From positions 1-41,927 of the forward strand of contig JAFSBM010000070.1 of NCBI GenBank assembly GCA_017437285.1: a stretch of 41,927 bases of DNA. The letters run 5' to 3'. How positions within the stretch are numbered: position 1 is the first letter of the stretch; every line of letters starts with the position of its first letter. The notes under the pieces are model-generated. The model was given only the letters and a program-made list of their open reading frames with translations, did no database searches and was not told the origin of the DNA. Below, one piece after another: positions 6,353-15,044 of the stretch. This DNA is from Ruminococcus sp. (GTDB taxonomy: Bacteria > Bacillota > Clostridia > Oscillospirales > Ruminococcaceae). Both the position numbers and the translations under genes were made by a program.

Positions 6353-8290
6353 TTATGCGGATTTGGTCTTTTTGATTTTCTTCTTTCTGATTTCGTTGTT
6401 GTTGAATTCGTTTGGAGTTATGAATGTAGGAACCATATTGTGAAGTTCCTTTATAGCAATAGCCTCGTCATTTTTTGCGGCGGCATCACGGAGAGTACGC
6501 AGACGAGTGGGGAATGTTGTGTTGTCAATTTCAATCTGCTTGCCGATGAAGATGAGCTTGTTGCTTGTCTTTTTAAGACCTTCCTCATCCATAAGAAGTT
6601 CTTCTCTGATTTTTTCGCCCGGACGCAGACCTGTGAAAATAATCGGAATATCGGTATATGGCTCTTTGCCGTAGAGGTGAATGAGATTTTCGGCAAGTGT
6701 GACAATCTTGACGGGCTTGCCCATATCAAGAACGAAAACTTCACCGCCCTCAGCAATAGAAGCTGCCTGTAAAACAAGACTTACAGCTTCGGGAATTGTC
6801 ATAAAGTATCTGATAATGTCCTTATGCGTAACTGTAACAGGTCCGCCTTTTTCAATCTGTTTCTTGAAAAGAGGGATAACAGAGCCGTTTGAGCCGAGGA
6901 CATTTCCGAAACGGGTTGTAACAAATTCCGTAGGGCCGTCCTTCTGCTGTGCCAGGTACTGGACAATCATTTCACAGCAGCGTTTTGAAGCACCCATAGC
7001 ATTTGTTGGATTTACCGCCTTGTCAGTGGAAATCATAACAAATTTTTCGATTTGGTGGAACTGTGCAAGGGTTGCAACATTGAAAGTTCCGATTACGTTA
7101 TTTTTAATAGCCTCCATAGGCGAATCCTCCATAAGAGGGACGTGCTTATGTGCGGCAGCGTGGAAAACAACATGAGGCTTGTGCTTGGTGTAAATCTGAT
7201 TCATACGGTCGTAATCACGAACAGAAGCGATAAGCACCGTAAGGTCAAGGTCGCCGTTGTACTTCATTTTCAAATCCTGCTGGATTTCATATGCGTTATT
7301 TTCGTAAATGTCCACAATGATAATTTTCTTTGGGTTATATCTTGCAATCTGACGTACAAGCTCTGAACCGATAGAGCCGCCGCCGCCTGTTACCATACAA
7401 ACCTTTCCTCTGATAAAGTCCTGAACTTCGGTATGGTCAAAGGTAATGGGAGGACGACCGAGGAGCTTTTCAAAATTGATTTCACGAACCTGATTAAGGA
7501 GAGAACTCTGGTCATTGAAAATGAGGTTGCCGATAAATGGCAGCTCACGGGTTTTTACGCCTGTTTCGTGGCAAAGGCGGAGAATACGTGTTCTCTCGTC
7601 ACCGATGCAGGAGGGGATAGCAACGATAATAAGGTCGATGTTATACTCTTTTGCGTATTTGTCGATTTCGTCAGTTGAACCTACGATTTTAATTCCGTCA
7701 ACTGATGTGCCGATTTTTGTCTTATTGTCGTCAATAATGCAGACAGGTTCATAAATTGAAGCAGGATTTTCTTTTTCATCTCTTTCGTGGGAGCTTTTGA
7801 TTTCTTCGAGAATCATTTTGCAGGCACGTCCGCCGCCGATAATCATTGTGCGGGGTGCTGATGATTCAGAAGATGTTTTTTGCGTATTGCTGCTGAGGAC
7901 TTTGTGGAGAATAATTCTCAGCATAAAGATGCCTGTAACTGAAATGCCGCATTGGATAATTGTAAAAGCAGGGGAAAGGGCTTTTCCTGAGGAAATAAGG
8001 TGGAAAATCCACATTGAAGCAATTCCGAGGAAAGTACCCGGCAGGCAGCATAAATAATCTCTTTTTCGTGAATATCGCCATAATTTGCTGTATGCTCCGC
8101 ATATGTAAAGGAAAAGAATGCAGCATACAGAGCCGAGGACGATTGGGGTGAGCATCTCCGAGGTTGAAAGGGTGAAGTTGAAGAATGATAAGAAATAGTT
8201 AGTGATAAGTGCGGAGAAAATGACAATGAGTGCGTCAGTAAATGCTAAGAGCATTTTTTTAATAACGCTGTCGGTAAGCTTGGTTTTCAT
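6353..8290 (-). CDS. Membrane-bound nucleotide-sugar 4,6-dehydratase, CapD/PglF/EpsC type
   Basis: The 645-residue start follows AAGGAGT. Residues about 10-135 contain four transmembrane helices. Residues about 150-270 form a Rossmann-like CoA-binding-type domain (RTMIIGGGRA). The catalytic SDR domain begins with VTGGGGSIGSE (about residues 298-308, NAD binding), then DIYENN, FHAAAHKHVPLME, STDKAVNP and MGASKR, where the lysine replaces the usual YxxxK context as in the CapD/FlaA1 group. Known relatives convert UDP-GlcNAc to a 4-keto-6-deoxy sugar for capsule, exopolysaccharide or glycoprotein glycans. The lone gene has a promoter at 8417-8445 and a structured leader. No other polysaccharide genes are adjacent. 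Confidence 0.92.
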   Translation of the reverse strand: MKTKLTDSVIKKMLLAFTDALIVIFSALITNYFLSFFNFTLSTSEMLTPIVLGSVCCILFLYICGAYSKLWRYSRKRDYLCCLPGTFLGIASMWIFHLISSGKALSPAFTIIQCGISVTGIFMLRIILHKVLSSNTQKTSSESSAPRTMIIGGGRACKMILEEIKSSHERDEKENPASIYEPVCIIDDNKTKIGTSVDGIKIVGSTDEIDKYAKEYNIDLIIVAIPSCIGDERTRILRLCHETGVKTRELPFIGNLIFNDQSSLLNQVREINFEKLLGRPPITFDHTEVQDFIRGKVCMVTGGGGSIGSELVRQIARYNPKKIIIVDIYENNAYEIQQDLKMKYNGDLDLTVLIASVRDYDRMNQIYTKHKPHVVFHAAAHKHVPLMEDSPMEAIKNNVIGTFNVATLAQFHQIEKFVMISTDKAVNPTNAMGASKRCCEMIVQYLAQQKDGPTEFVTTRFGNVLGSNGSVIPLFKKQIEKGGPVTVTHKDIIRYFMTIPEAVSLVLQAASIAEGGEVFVLDMGKPVKIVTLAENLIHLYGKEPYTDIPIIFTGLRPGEKIREELLMDEEGLKKTSNKLIFIGKQIEIDNTTFPTRLRTLRDAAAKNDEAIAIKELHNMVPTFITPNEFNNNEIRKKKIKKTKSA

Positions 8291-8304
8291 TAATAACTCC
8301 TTTT

Positions 8305-8410
8305 GCAGAATCTGACAATAGGCAAGCCATAAGGCTTTAGAGAGGATATCGGCAGACCTGCTTGTTTTTTAGGGTTTTCGTATTAGCAACAGGAAATCCC
8401 ATATACTGTT
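8305..8410 (-). promoter_or_regulatory. Structured 5' leader of the nucleotide-sugar dehydratase
   Basis: About 120 nt of leader. On the minus strand TCTGCCGATA (8356-8347) pairs with TATTGTCAGA (8320-8311) with one mismatch, enclosing hairpin AAGCC-TTAT-GGCTT (8337-8324). No known riboswitch class recognised. The stem ends close to the ribosome binding site (about 8295-8305). Confidence 0.35.
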
Positions 8411-8416
8411 ATGAAT

Positions 8417-8445
8417 ATTATATCATTATAAATCCAATATGTCAA
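8417..8445 (-). promoter_or_regulatory. Promoter of the nucleotide-sugar dehydratase
   Basis: Minus-strand TTGACA (8445-8440), 17-bp spacer, TATAAT (8422-8417), TGA before the -10. The rest of 8446-8655 is AT-rich with no clear element. Confidence 0.85.
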
Positions 8446-8655
8446 GTAAAAGCTAAAATTAGCAAAAAATACATATTTTGGTTTAAATTGCACATAAATG
8501 CCTGTAATTTGGCGAAAGAATATGTGTGATGAAATGTTTGTTGAAAAAATAAATTTAATATTGTTAATAAGTTTCTTGATTTGACAGCGGATTTGCGTAT
8601 AAAAAAACCGATTTTGCAAACAATAAAAATGATAAATTATAAAGAGGTGATAAAA

Positions 8656-8832
8656 ATGAATGAAAATTTTCCTGTGAAAGAGCCTGACGCAACAGATGAG
8701 GAATATATCTGTCCTGCGGCATCGTGGGGAGATATGACAGGGCTGATACCCTCCAATAATTCCAAGGAAACCATATCCGAGGATTACGACAAGCTTTATC
8801 CTTATTTGCCTAAGTGTAAATTAATCGACTAA
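8656..8832 (+). CDS. Small acidic protein of unknown function (58 residues)
   Basis: The start at ATG 8656 follows AAAGAGGTG at an ideal spacing; upstream in-frame ATGs lack such a site. The protein is acidic, with no membrane segment, and has the motifs EYICPAASWGDMTGLIP and YDKLYPYLPKC. Pro, Trp and Tyr placement faintly recalls the short spore-coat CotJA family, but Cys residues and spacing differ, so this is only a hint. An own terminator follows at 8843-8886, so it is a single-gene unit. Confidence 0.6.
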   Translation: MNENFPVKEPDATDEEYICPAASWGDMTGLIPSNNSKETISEDYDKLYPYLPKCKLID

Positions 8833-8842
8833 TACAAAGAGA

Positions 8843-8886
8843 AAACCGCATAACTTCTTTTGAAAGTTGTGCGGTTTGATTTTTTT
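8843..8886 (+). terminator. Terminator of the 58-residue protein gene
   Basis: AAACCGCATAACTT pairs with AAGTTGTGCGGTTT (one G-U), followed by GATTTTTTT. Confidence 0.85.
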
Positions 8887-8947
8887 GTGCAATATTTATT
8901 TAATATTCTGTTGAAATTATCGAAGTTAACAAAAATTTAAAAAACCC

Positions 8948-8976
8948 TTTATTTTTTTCTTAAATTATGATATAAT
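8948..8976 (+). promoter_or_regulatory. Probable promoter of the LacI-type regulator unit
   Basis: TATAAT at 8971-8976 with the extended TGA. The -35 (TTTATT, 8948-8953) is weak, as is common for extended -10 promoters. Confidence 0.5.
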
Positions 8977-9108
8977 TTAATGTAGGTTATTATGTGCGTT
9001 AAGGTGACAATGCAGGCATAAATTATGGGAAATGTCAGCGGTATCATCTTAAATATAAGACAGCGTTTTTTAAGTAAAACGGCTGTCGGATTTGTGAAGG
9101 TGTTGTTT

Positions 9109-10149
9109 ATGAAAAATGGTGTTCGTATGATTGACATTGCCGAAAAGCTGGGAGTCAGCGTTGTTACGGTGTCAAATGCTCTTGCAGGCAGGGACGGCGT
9201 AAGCGAGCAGGTCAGACAGCAGATTTGCAAAACTGCTGAGGAAATGGGCTATAAACCCTCAGGGGCAGGCTCAAAGAAGAAAATGGATTCTCAGAAAACA
9301 GGCAAAAGCGTTGCAATTCTTACTTCCGAGCGTTTTATCGGCTCAATGGGTACTTTCTATTGGGAGCTTACTGCAAATATTTCCAATAAGCTTTCCGCCG
9401 CAAATGTGGTAATGGTTTATGAGAGCATTTCAAGAGCAAATGAAAAAAATCTTGTTCTCCCCACATCTGTAATGGAGGGCAGAGTTGACGGTGCAATTGT
9501 CATCGGTCAGCTCAGAAGCGATTACGCTATGGCATTGAGCAAGATTGAAATTCCCCTTCTTTTCGTTGATTTCTATGTAAGCCGCTGCAGCGTGGATTCT
9601 GTCAACTCCGACAGCTACCACGGCGGATATATGGTAACGGATTACCTTGTGGAAAGAGGACACGAAAACATCGGATTTGTCGGTTCTCTCAATACCACAA
9701 GCAGTATCAATGACCGTTATCTCGGCTACAGAAAATGCCTTATGGAGAACAATCTTACTTATAAAAAGGAATGGGTTCTGGAGGACCGTGACGAGCTTGG
9801 AATCCTCTATGACAATATTGATTTCCCCGACGATATGCCTACAGCATTCGTGTGCAACAGCGATGAAACTGCATTCAGAATAATTTCGGCTCTTAAATCA
9901 AAGGGAGTACGTGTTCCCGAAGATATTTCCGTTGTGGGATATGATAATTATACCGTTTCAAATATCTGTATTCCTGCCATTACAACAGTAGAGGTTGACC
10001 TTATGAAAATGGCGTCGGAGTCTGTTGAACTTATGCTGAAAAAGCTTGATAATCCCGAATATACCGAGGGAAGAAGAATAATCAGCGGCAAACTTATTGA
10101 AAAAGACAGCGTTCTTGACCTCAGAAGTCACGGCGGAAAAACTGTCTGA
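9109..10149 (+). CDS. LacI/GalR-family transcriptional regulator
   Basis: I choose ATG 9109 (MKNGVRMIDIAEKLGVS) because LacI proteins start just before the helix-turn-helix and GAAGGTG lies upstream; a frame to 9025 adds an atypical 28 residues. The 346 residues comprise the HTH (about 6-27, MIDIAEKLGVSVVTVSNALA), the hinge region, and a periplasmic-binding-protein-like effector domain (about 60-335; SVAILTSERFIG, DGAIVIGQ, VDSVNSDSYHGG, GHENIGFVG, SVVGYDNY). It would repress or activate carbohydrate genes in response to a sugar. The next two genes follow at 15 and 18 bp, so it probably leads an operon with the DUF5662-like and GH3 genes, whose sugar may be its effector. Confidence 0.9.
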   Translation: MKNGVRMIDIAEKLGVSVVTVSNALAGRDGVSEQVRQQICKTAEEMGYKPSGAGSKKKMDSQKTGKSVAILTSERFIGSMGTFYWELTANISNKLSAANVVMVYESISRANEKNLVLPTSVMEGRVDGAIVIGQLRSDYAMALSKIEIPLLFVDFYVSRCSVDSVNSDSYHGGYMVTDYLVERGHENIGFVGSLNTTSSINDRYLGYRKCLMENNLTYKKEWVLEDRDELGILYDNIDFPDDMPTAFVCNSDETAFRIISALKSKGVRVPEDISVVGYDNYTVSNICIPAITTVEVDLMKMASESVELMLKKLDNPEYTEGRRIISGKLIEKDSVLDLRSHGGKTV

Positions 10150-10164
10150 AAAGGAGTCAGGAAA

Positions 10165-10695
10165 TTGCTGATAAAAAATTTTTTTGGTCATCTCACCACA
10201 GTTATGCAGCACAGAAATCTTGTTATGATTCATTGTTTCAAAGCAGGCATTATAAAACGTGGACTTCTTCACGATTTGTCGAAATTTTCCCCTGCGGAAT
10301 TTCTCTGCGGAGTGAAATATTATCAGGGAATGAGAAGCCCCAATGAGCGTGAAAGGGAAGTAAGAGGCTATTCCAAGGCATGGCTTCACCATAAGGGAAG
10401 AAATCGTCACCATTTCGAATACTGGTCTGATTATTCCATGGTTACAAAGAGTCATATGCCCATAGAAATGCCCAATGAATACCTGTTTGAAATGTTCTGT
10501 GACCGTGTTGCCGCATCAAAGATTTACAAAAAAGAAAAATACAACGACAGCTGTCCTCTTGAATATTTCATGCAGGGAAAAAATACAAGATTTATTCATC
10601 CGAAAACAGAGAGAAAACTGGAATTTCTGCTTAAAATGCTTGCAGAAAAGGGCGAGGACGCAACATTTGCATACATAAGACGACAGCGGAAGTGA
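10165..10695 (+). CDS. DUF5662-like protein with HD-type metal motif
   Basis: Starts at TTG 10165 with AAGGAG eight bases before. The 176 residues hold QHRNLVMIHCFKAG, then GLLHDLSKFSPAEF, KAWLHHKGRNRHHFEYW and DRVAASKIY. The spaced His/Asp residues (H-HD-HH-H) resemble a metal-binding HD-like helical domain as in the DUF5662 family. The biochemical role is unknown. It lies 15 bp after the LacI gene and 18 bp before the GH3 gene and is likely co-transcribed. Confidence 0.75.
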   Translation: MLIKNFFGHLTTVMQHRNLVMIHCFKAGIIKRGLLHDLSKFSPAEFLCGVKYYQGMRSPNEREREVRGYSKAWLHHKGRNRHHFEYWSDYSMVTKSHMPIEMPNEYLFEMFCDRVAASKIYKKEKYNDSCPLEYFMQGKNTRFIHPKTERKLEFLLKMLAEKGEDATFAYIRRQRK

Positions 10696-10713
10696 AAGAA
10701 ATGAGGGAATTTT

Positions 10714-11952
10714 TTGAAAAAATTAATCTTACCAATGCTGCTTTTATCACTTTTAATGGCTGGCTGTAAAGAGGAGGAAAAGGTTGTGGAGCTTACTCCC
10801 GTAAGTGTTTCCTCTGTTGAAACTGAAGCTGCAACAACACAAAAATCAACAAAATCTCCAACAGAGCCTACCACTGCCACCGAGGAAGAAGTTAAAATTT
10901 CCCCAAGAGTGCAGCGGAAACTGAAAAAAATGGACATTCACGAAAAGGTGTGCCAAATGTTTATGGCAGTTCCCGAAAAGACAACATATTACTATGATAC
11001 GCTTACATATGTTGATGATTGGTATAAAAAGTGCTATGAGGAATATCCAATCGGCGGATATATCTACTTTGATGCAAATATAGTCTGGGAACAGCAGCTT
11101 TGTGATTTATTGAGCGATTCGCAGGAAATGGCAGCGGAGTACAATAACGGTATAGGTTTGTTTCAGGCAGTTGACGAGGAGGGCGGCTCTGTAACAAGAG
11201 TTCAGAAAATGCTGTGGAAAACTCCCGTTGAAAATATGAGCTATTACGGAAAGCTTAACGATTACAATACCACATATGAGGCAGGGCGTACAATCGGTAC
11301 TTATCTCAATGCCTGCGGATTTAACGTGAATTTTGCCCCTGTAGCCGATGTAAATATAAGCGAAGCAAATGAGCTGGGCAGCCGAATTTTCAGCAGTGAC
11401 CCACTTGTTGTTTCCGATATGTGTACAGCTATAATAAAGGGCTTGAAATCCCAGAAAGTTGCATCTACGCTGAAACATTTCCCGGGACTTGGAGCAGGTA
11501 CGGGCAATACCCACTATGAAACCGTTGAAATTGACAGAAGTCTTGAAGAACTTGAAATTACGGAATTTCCCGCATTCAAGGGCGGAATTGACGCAGGTGC
11601 GGATTTTGTAATGGTAGGTCATCAGATTGTGAAAGCGGCAGGGGATAAGCTGCCTGCGGATTTGTCATCGGTGGTTGTTACGGACTGGCTGAGAGAAAAG
11701 CTTGGATTTGAGGGAATTGTCATTACCGATTCACAGTCAATGGGTGCAATTACCAACAATTACACAAGCGGCGAAGCGGCTATAAAATCCATTGAGGCAG
11801 GAGTTGACATAATTCTTATGCCGAATGATTTACGTGCAGCTGTTGATGATGTTGAGGCAGCCGTAAAATCGGGCAAGCTGTCGGAGGAACGCATTGATGA
11901 AAGCGTAATCCGAATTCTTGAAAAGAAAAATGAAATGGGACTTCTTGATTAG
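10714..11952 (+). CDS. GH3 beta-N-acetylhexosaminidase-like lipoprotein (NagZ type)
   Basis: Starts at TTG 10714 behind GAGGGAA. The signal peptide ends in lipobox LMAGC, then a Thr-rich spacer (about 30-55), so the enzyme is anchored outside the membrane. The GH3 domain follows (about 60-405): GLFQAVDEEGGSV, FNVNFAPVADV, GSRIFSSDP, KHFPGLG, VMVGHQIV and FEGIVITDSQSMGAI. Asp339 in ITDSQ is the expected nucleophile. In NagZ a D-x-H dyad acts as acid/base; here the matching place reads N-T-H (Asn265, His267), so His is kept and Asp is lost. Likely substrates are peptidoglycan-derived or other beta-linked GlcNAc sugars; the changed dyad leaves the specificity open. Confidence 0.88.
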   Translation: MKKLILPMLLLSLLMAGCKEEEKVVELTPVSVSSVETEAATTQKSTKSPTEPTTATEEEVKISPRVQRKLKKMDIHEKVCQMFMAVPEKTTYYYDTLTYVDDWYKKCYEEYPIGGYIYFDANIVWEQQLCDLLSDSQEMAAEYNNGIGLFQAVDEEGGSVTRVQKMLWKTPVENMSYYGKLNDYNTTYEAGRTIGTYLNACGFNVNFAPVADVNISEANELGSRIFSSDPLVVSDMCTAIIKGLKSQKVASTLKHFPGLGAGTGNTHYETVEIDRSLEELEITEFPAFKGGIDAGADFVMVGHQIVKAAGDKLPADLSSVVVTDWLREKLGFEGIVITDSQSMGAITNNYTSGEAAIKSIEAGVDIILMPNDLRAAVDDVEAAVKSGKLSEERIDESVIRILEKKNEMGLLD

Positions 11953-11959
11953 TCTGTAA

Positions 11960-12002
11960 AAAAACGACCGCACACGGCATTTCGGCTGTGTGCGGTTGTT
12001 TT
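11960..12002. terminator. Bidirectional terminator between GH3 and queF
   Basis: ACCGCACACGGC (11967-11978) with GCTGTGTGCGGT (11985-11996), one G-U, with A-run before and T-run after. It serves the two convergent operons. Confidence 0.88.
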
Positions 12003-12499
12003 TATCGGTTATTTATAGTTTCGGGGTACATATCGTGCTGGGTTAGTCTGTCCCACGCAACCTGCTCCCATTTTGTTCCCGGCTGACCGTAATTGCAGTA
12101 CGGGTCAATGGAAATACCGCCACGGGGGAGGAATTTTCCCCATACTTCAATATATTTCGGCTCCATAAGCTTGATAAGGTCATTCATAATGATATTCACG
12201 CAGTCCTCGTGGAAATCTCCGTGATTGCGGAAACTGAAAAGATAGAGTTTCAGAGATTTGCTCTCAACCATTTTCACCGCAGGAACGTATGAAATGTAAA
12301 TTGCAGCAAAGTCAGGCTGACCTGTAATAGGGCAAAGACTTGTAAATTCGGGACAGTTGAATTTTACAAAGTAATCCCTGTCGGGGTGCTTATTTGGAAA
12401 AGTTTCAAGCACTTCGGGGGAGTAATCCGAAGAGTATTTTGTGTGCTGATTGCCAAGGAGAGTAATATCTCCGTGTTCGTTATCTGTTCTGCCTGCCAT
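12002..12499 (-). CDS. queF: NADPH-dependent 7-cyano-7-deazaguanine reductase QueF
   Basis: This 165-residue single-domain type I QueF reduces preQ0 to preQ1, the last free-base step of queuosine synthesis. Cys56 in [13 protein letters not shown] forms the thioimide and Asp63 is the proton donor, the same spacing as in the Bacillus enzyme; the QueF motif region [20 protein letters not shown] binds substrate. AGAGAGG precedes the ATG. Last gene of the riboswitch-controlled operon, 21 bp after the membrane gene at 12521-13780, and followed by a strong terminator. Confidence 0.97.
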   Translation of the reverse strand: MAGRTDNEHGDITLLGNQHTKYSSDYSPEVLETFPNKHPDRDYFVKFNCPEFTSLCPITGQPDFAAIYISYVPAVKMVESKSLKLYLFSFRNHGDFHEDCVNIIMNDLIKLMEPKYIEVWGKFLPRGGISIDPYCNYGQPGTKWEQVAWDRLTQHDMYPETINNR

Positions 12500-12520
12500 A
12501 GCGGACCTCTCTTTCTGCCG

Positions 12521-13780
12521 TTAATACGGCTGTTTGGTATTAGATGATGTTAAACTTAAAAGTGTGTTATAAAAATCCTCTGCACCGTTTTCAATGACAA
12601 AAACATAGTCGGTATAAGGTTCAAATACAGTACTATTGGGGTTTGAGTTCTGTATTTCTCTCTGATATTTAATTACATCGCTTTTATAAAGTACCTTGAT
12701 TAAAACGGCATTTTTGTCGTGGCTTATACTGTTTATGAATTCAAAACTTATGGAAGTGTATGTATCATTTTTCTTCTTTATTAAAAGTCGGCGGTCTGTA
12801 ATTGCAACAAGAAATTCTGATTCTTTTTTCATTTTAATATAGCCGTAAATATCTGCGGCAGCTATAGCAATAGCTATTATTGCAGCCATTATAGATTTTA
12901 CAAAAATAGTTATAATGATACACGGAAAAAGCGGAATCAAACTCATAAATAAAAGAAATACAATTTTAAGATTGGAGAAATTCTTGACGTTGCCTGTCCA
13001 GAGAATTTCCTCATCACTTTCGGTTTTTTCCGTAAACTCATAGGAATACTCGCTGTAACTGTAGCGTGGCGGAATATACTGTGAAGCTGCGATTTCAGCT
13101 GCGGGTGCTTTATGGACAGGCTCAGAATTACTGTAATACGAGATGTCTGCATAGCCGTTAACAGCGTTCTGTAAAATTTCGCAAACTTCTTTTGGATTAA
13201 TAATGTTGTACAAATTCTTTACTTCTATGTTATCTCTTTTTCTGCTCTTACCGACTACAATTGCAGTACCGTTTTTTGTTACATTAAAATCAGAAAAATC
13301 GGAGTAATAAACATTTCCTCTGCCGTTGTCGGATTGAAAGCATTTGACATATTTGATTTTTTTGAGGTCATTTGATTTAATTCCGCTATTGGAGTAAGTG
13401 ATAAGTCTTTTATTTGTTATCGCATAGCTGTATGTGGTAAATTTAATCTTGCTGTTTGGATTTGAAAGTATTTTGGGTATTTTAATATACAGAATTACAG
13501 AAATAACAGCCGCAGCGATCAGCGGAATTATTCTGTTGAAAAATGTAAAAAAGTCAAAGAAGAAAAAATATATAAAAGCAAACAATAATAGAAATAATGT
13601 TGCTTTTACCCATAAAGGCGTAGCTGTAGGTGTTCCGGGCTGCTGTTTTCCGCACCAGAGTATTTTTTCATCGTTTAAAAGATACGTACTTAGCTGATTT
13701 TCAATTTCCGCACGTTCAGCCTGTTCCTTTTGCTGTAATGCTTGTTCGTTTTCAAATTCGTTTTCATATTCGCTGTTCAT
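12521..13780 (-). CDS. Internally duplicated membrane protein with two PH-like domains
   Basis: The 419 residues start behind AAGGGGA. Two similar halves are seen: DEKILWCGKQQP, two transmembrane helices (about 57-100) and YAITNKRLITY in the first; DEEILWTGNVKN, two helices (about 270-315) and VAITDRRLLIKK in the second. This order (short E-I-L-W-x-G entry, helix pair, then beta-rich domain beginning with AITNxRL) is typical of bacterial PH-like (YdbS/YvbH-type) membrane proteins. An N-terminal acidic/Gln-rich segment precedes. No enzymatic residues are evident. It sits inside the queuosine operon, 22 bp after queC and 21 bp before queF, so it is co-transcribed, though nothing in the family links it to queuosine. 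Confidence 0.75.
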   Translation of the reverse strand: MNSEYENEFENEQALQQKEQAERAEIENQLSTYLLNDEKILWCGKQQPGTPTATPLWVKATLFLLLFAFIYFFFFDFFTFFNRIIPLIAAAVISVILYIKIPKILSNPNSKIKFTTYSYAITNKRLITYSNSGIKSNDLKKIKYVKCFQSDNGRGNVYYSDFSDFNVTKNGTAIVVGKSRKRDNIEVKNLYNIINPKEVCEILQNAVNGYADISYYSNSEPVHKAPAAEIAASQYIPPRYSYSEYSYEFTEKTESDEEILWTGNVKNFSNLKIVFLLFMSLIPLFPCIIITIFVKSIMAAIIAIAIAAADIYGYIKMKKESEFLVAITDRRLLIKKKNDTYTSISFEFINSISHDKNAVLIKVLYKSDVIKYQREIQNSNPNSTVFEPYTDYVFVIENGAEDFYNTLLSLTSSNTKQPY

Positions 13781-13802
13781 AATAAAATCCCCTTAAATAA
13801 TG

Positions 13803-14474
13803 TTATATTTCAATAATCCCATTTTCTTCAAATGCCGCAATTCTGTCACGGCAAGTTCCGCATATACCGCAGGGCTTATCGCCGCCCTCGTAACAGCTCC
13901 ACGTAAGTTCATAGGGAACTCCGATTTCCAAGCCGATTTTTACAATATCCTTTTTCGCCATTTCCACAAAGGGAGCAATAACTTTCAGCTGATTTCCGCT
14001 GCCAATGTAAATAGCATCATTTATGGCATTGTTGAAATCCGATGAACAATCGGGGTAGGCATTTCCTGCGGCATCGTCGCTGTGAGCACCGTAGTAAATC
14101 ACTCCGCAGTCATTGGAAAGAGCAATACTTGCGGCAGATGAAAGGAAAAGTCCGTTTCTGAATGGCACATATGTGGAAACAGGCTTACCCTCAGCCTGTT
14201 CAAGCTGTTCTGCATAAGTTCCCGTGGGAATTTCCTTGTCTGAACTGCTTAAAAGTGAGCAGTCGGAATCCGCAAAAATAAGGGTAAGGTCAAGTGTTTT
14301 CAGCGTTACACCGTAGTATTCCGCAATTTTTTCCGCCGCCTTGATTTCCTTGTCGTGCTTTTGTCCGTAGTAAATGGAAAGGGCGATTACATTTTCCACA
14401 CCGTATTCCTTTACCGCCAGTCCAAGGCAGGTTGTGCTGTCAACTCCGCCGCTGAATAAAACCAATGCTTTCAT
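13803..14474 (-). CDS. queC: 7-cyano-7-deazaguanine synthase QueC
   Basis: The 223-residue ATP-dependent enzyme turns 7-carboxy-7-deazaguanine and ammonia into preQ0. The PP-loop SGGVDSTTCLG (residues 8-18) binds ATP, and the C-terminal CYEGGDKPCGICGTCRDR provides the four-Cys zinc site. GAGGTG lies before the ATG. It lies 8 bp after folE. Confidence 0.97.
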   Translation of the reverse strand: MKALVLFSGGVDSTTCLGLAVKEYGVENVIALSIYYGQKHDKEIKAAEKIAEYYGVTLKTLDLTLIFADSDCSLLSSSDKEIPTGTYAEQLEQAEGKPVSTYVPFRNGLFLSSAASIALSNDCGVIYYGAHSDDAAGNAYPDCSSDFNNAINDAIYIGSGNQLKVIAPFVEMAKKDIVKIGLEIGVPYELTWSCYEGGDKPCGICGTCRDRIAAFEENGIIEI

Positions 14475-14482
14475 ATTTCACC

Positions 14483-15043
14483 TCAATCAAGTAAATTCTG
14501 CAAATCACGGTTGCCCTTGAATTTGCCTGTATATGTACGTGTTTCTGTTCTTGCAGAGGCATTTCTGATACCTCTTGCAGTCATACAGCTGTGGGAACCG
14601 AGAATTTTTACCCCTACATCACGAGTTCCTGCGGCTTCGGAGATAATCTCCGCAATATCCCTGCCAAGTCGCTCCTGCAATTGCAGACGCTTAGCCGCCA
14701 TATCGCAGATACGGGCAATTTTGCTCAGTCCAAGCACCTTTCCGTGGGGAATATAAGCCACATTTACTGTCATATCATACATCAGAGCAAGATGATGTTC
14801 ACAATAGCTGAAAACGGTAATATCCTTCATAACCACCGCTTCTTCCGTATCGGACATTTCCGCAGTAAAGGTTTTTCCGAACATTTCAGCTATTTCGTGA
14901 TTTGTATAAGCCGTACCCTCTAAAACCTCCGCCAGCATACCTGCCACACGGGAGGGAGTTTCTACAAGTCCCTCTCTGTCGGGATTTTCCCCGATAGCTT
15001 CAAGAAGTCCACGTATGTGGTATTCAATTTTTTCCATATCCAT
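14483..15043 (-). CDS. folE: GTP cyclohydrolase I
   Basis: The 186-residue enzyme opens GTP to 7,8-dihydroneopterin triphosphate, feeding queuosine (and folate) synthesis. Zn/catalytic residues are seen in FSYCEHHLAL and in GSHSCMTARGIRN; VAYIPHGKVLGLSKIAR is the typical core. I place the start at ATG 15043, 6 bases after AGAGGTG; GTG 15052 and ATG 15037 are in frame too. The start lies one base after the queE stop, so translation is likely coupled. Its position in the queuosine operon says its main job here is supplying QueD. Confidence 0.95.
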   Translation of the reverse strand: MDMEKIEYHIRGLLEAIGENPDREGLVETPSRVAGMLAEVLEGTAYTNHEIAEMFGKTFTAEMSDTEEAVVMKDITVFSYCEHHLALMYDMTVNVAYIPHGKVLGLSKIARICDMAAKRLQLQERLGRDIAEIISEAAGTRDVGVKILGSHSCMTARGIRNASARTETRTYTGKFKGNRDLQNLLD

Positions 15044-15044
15044 A

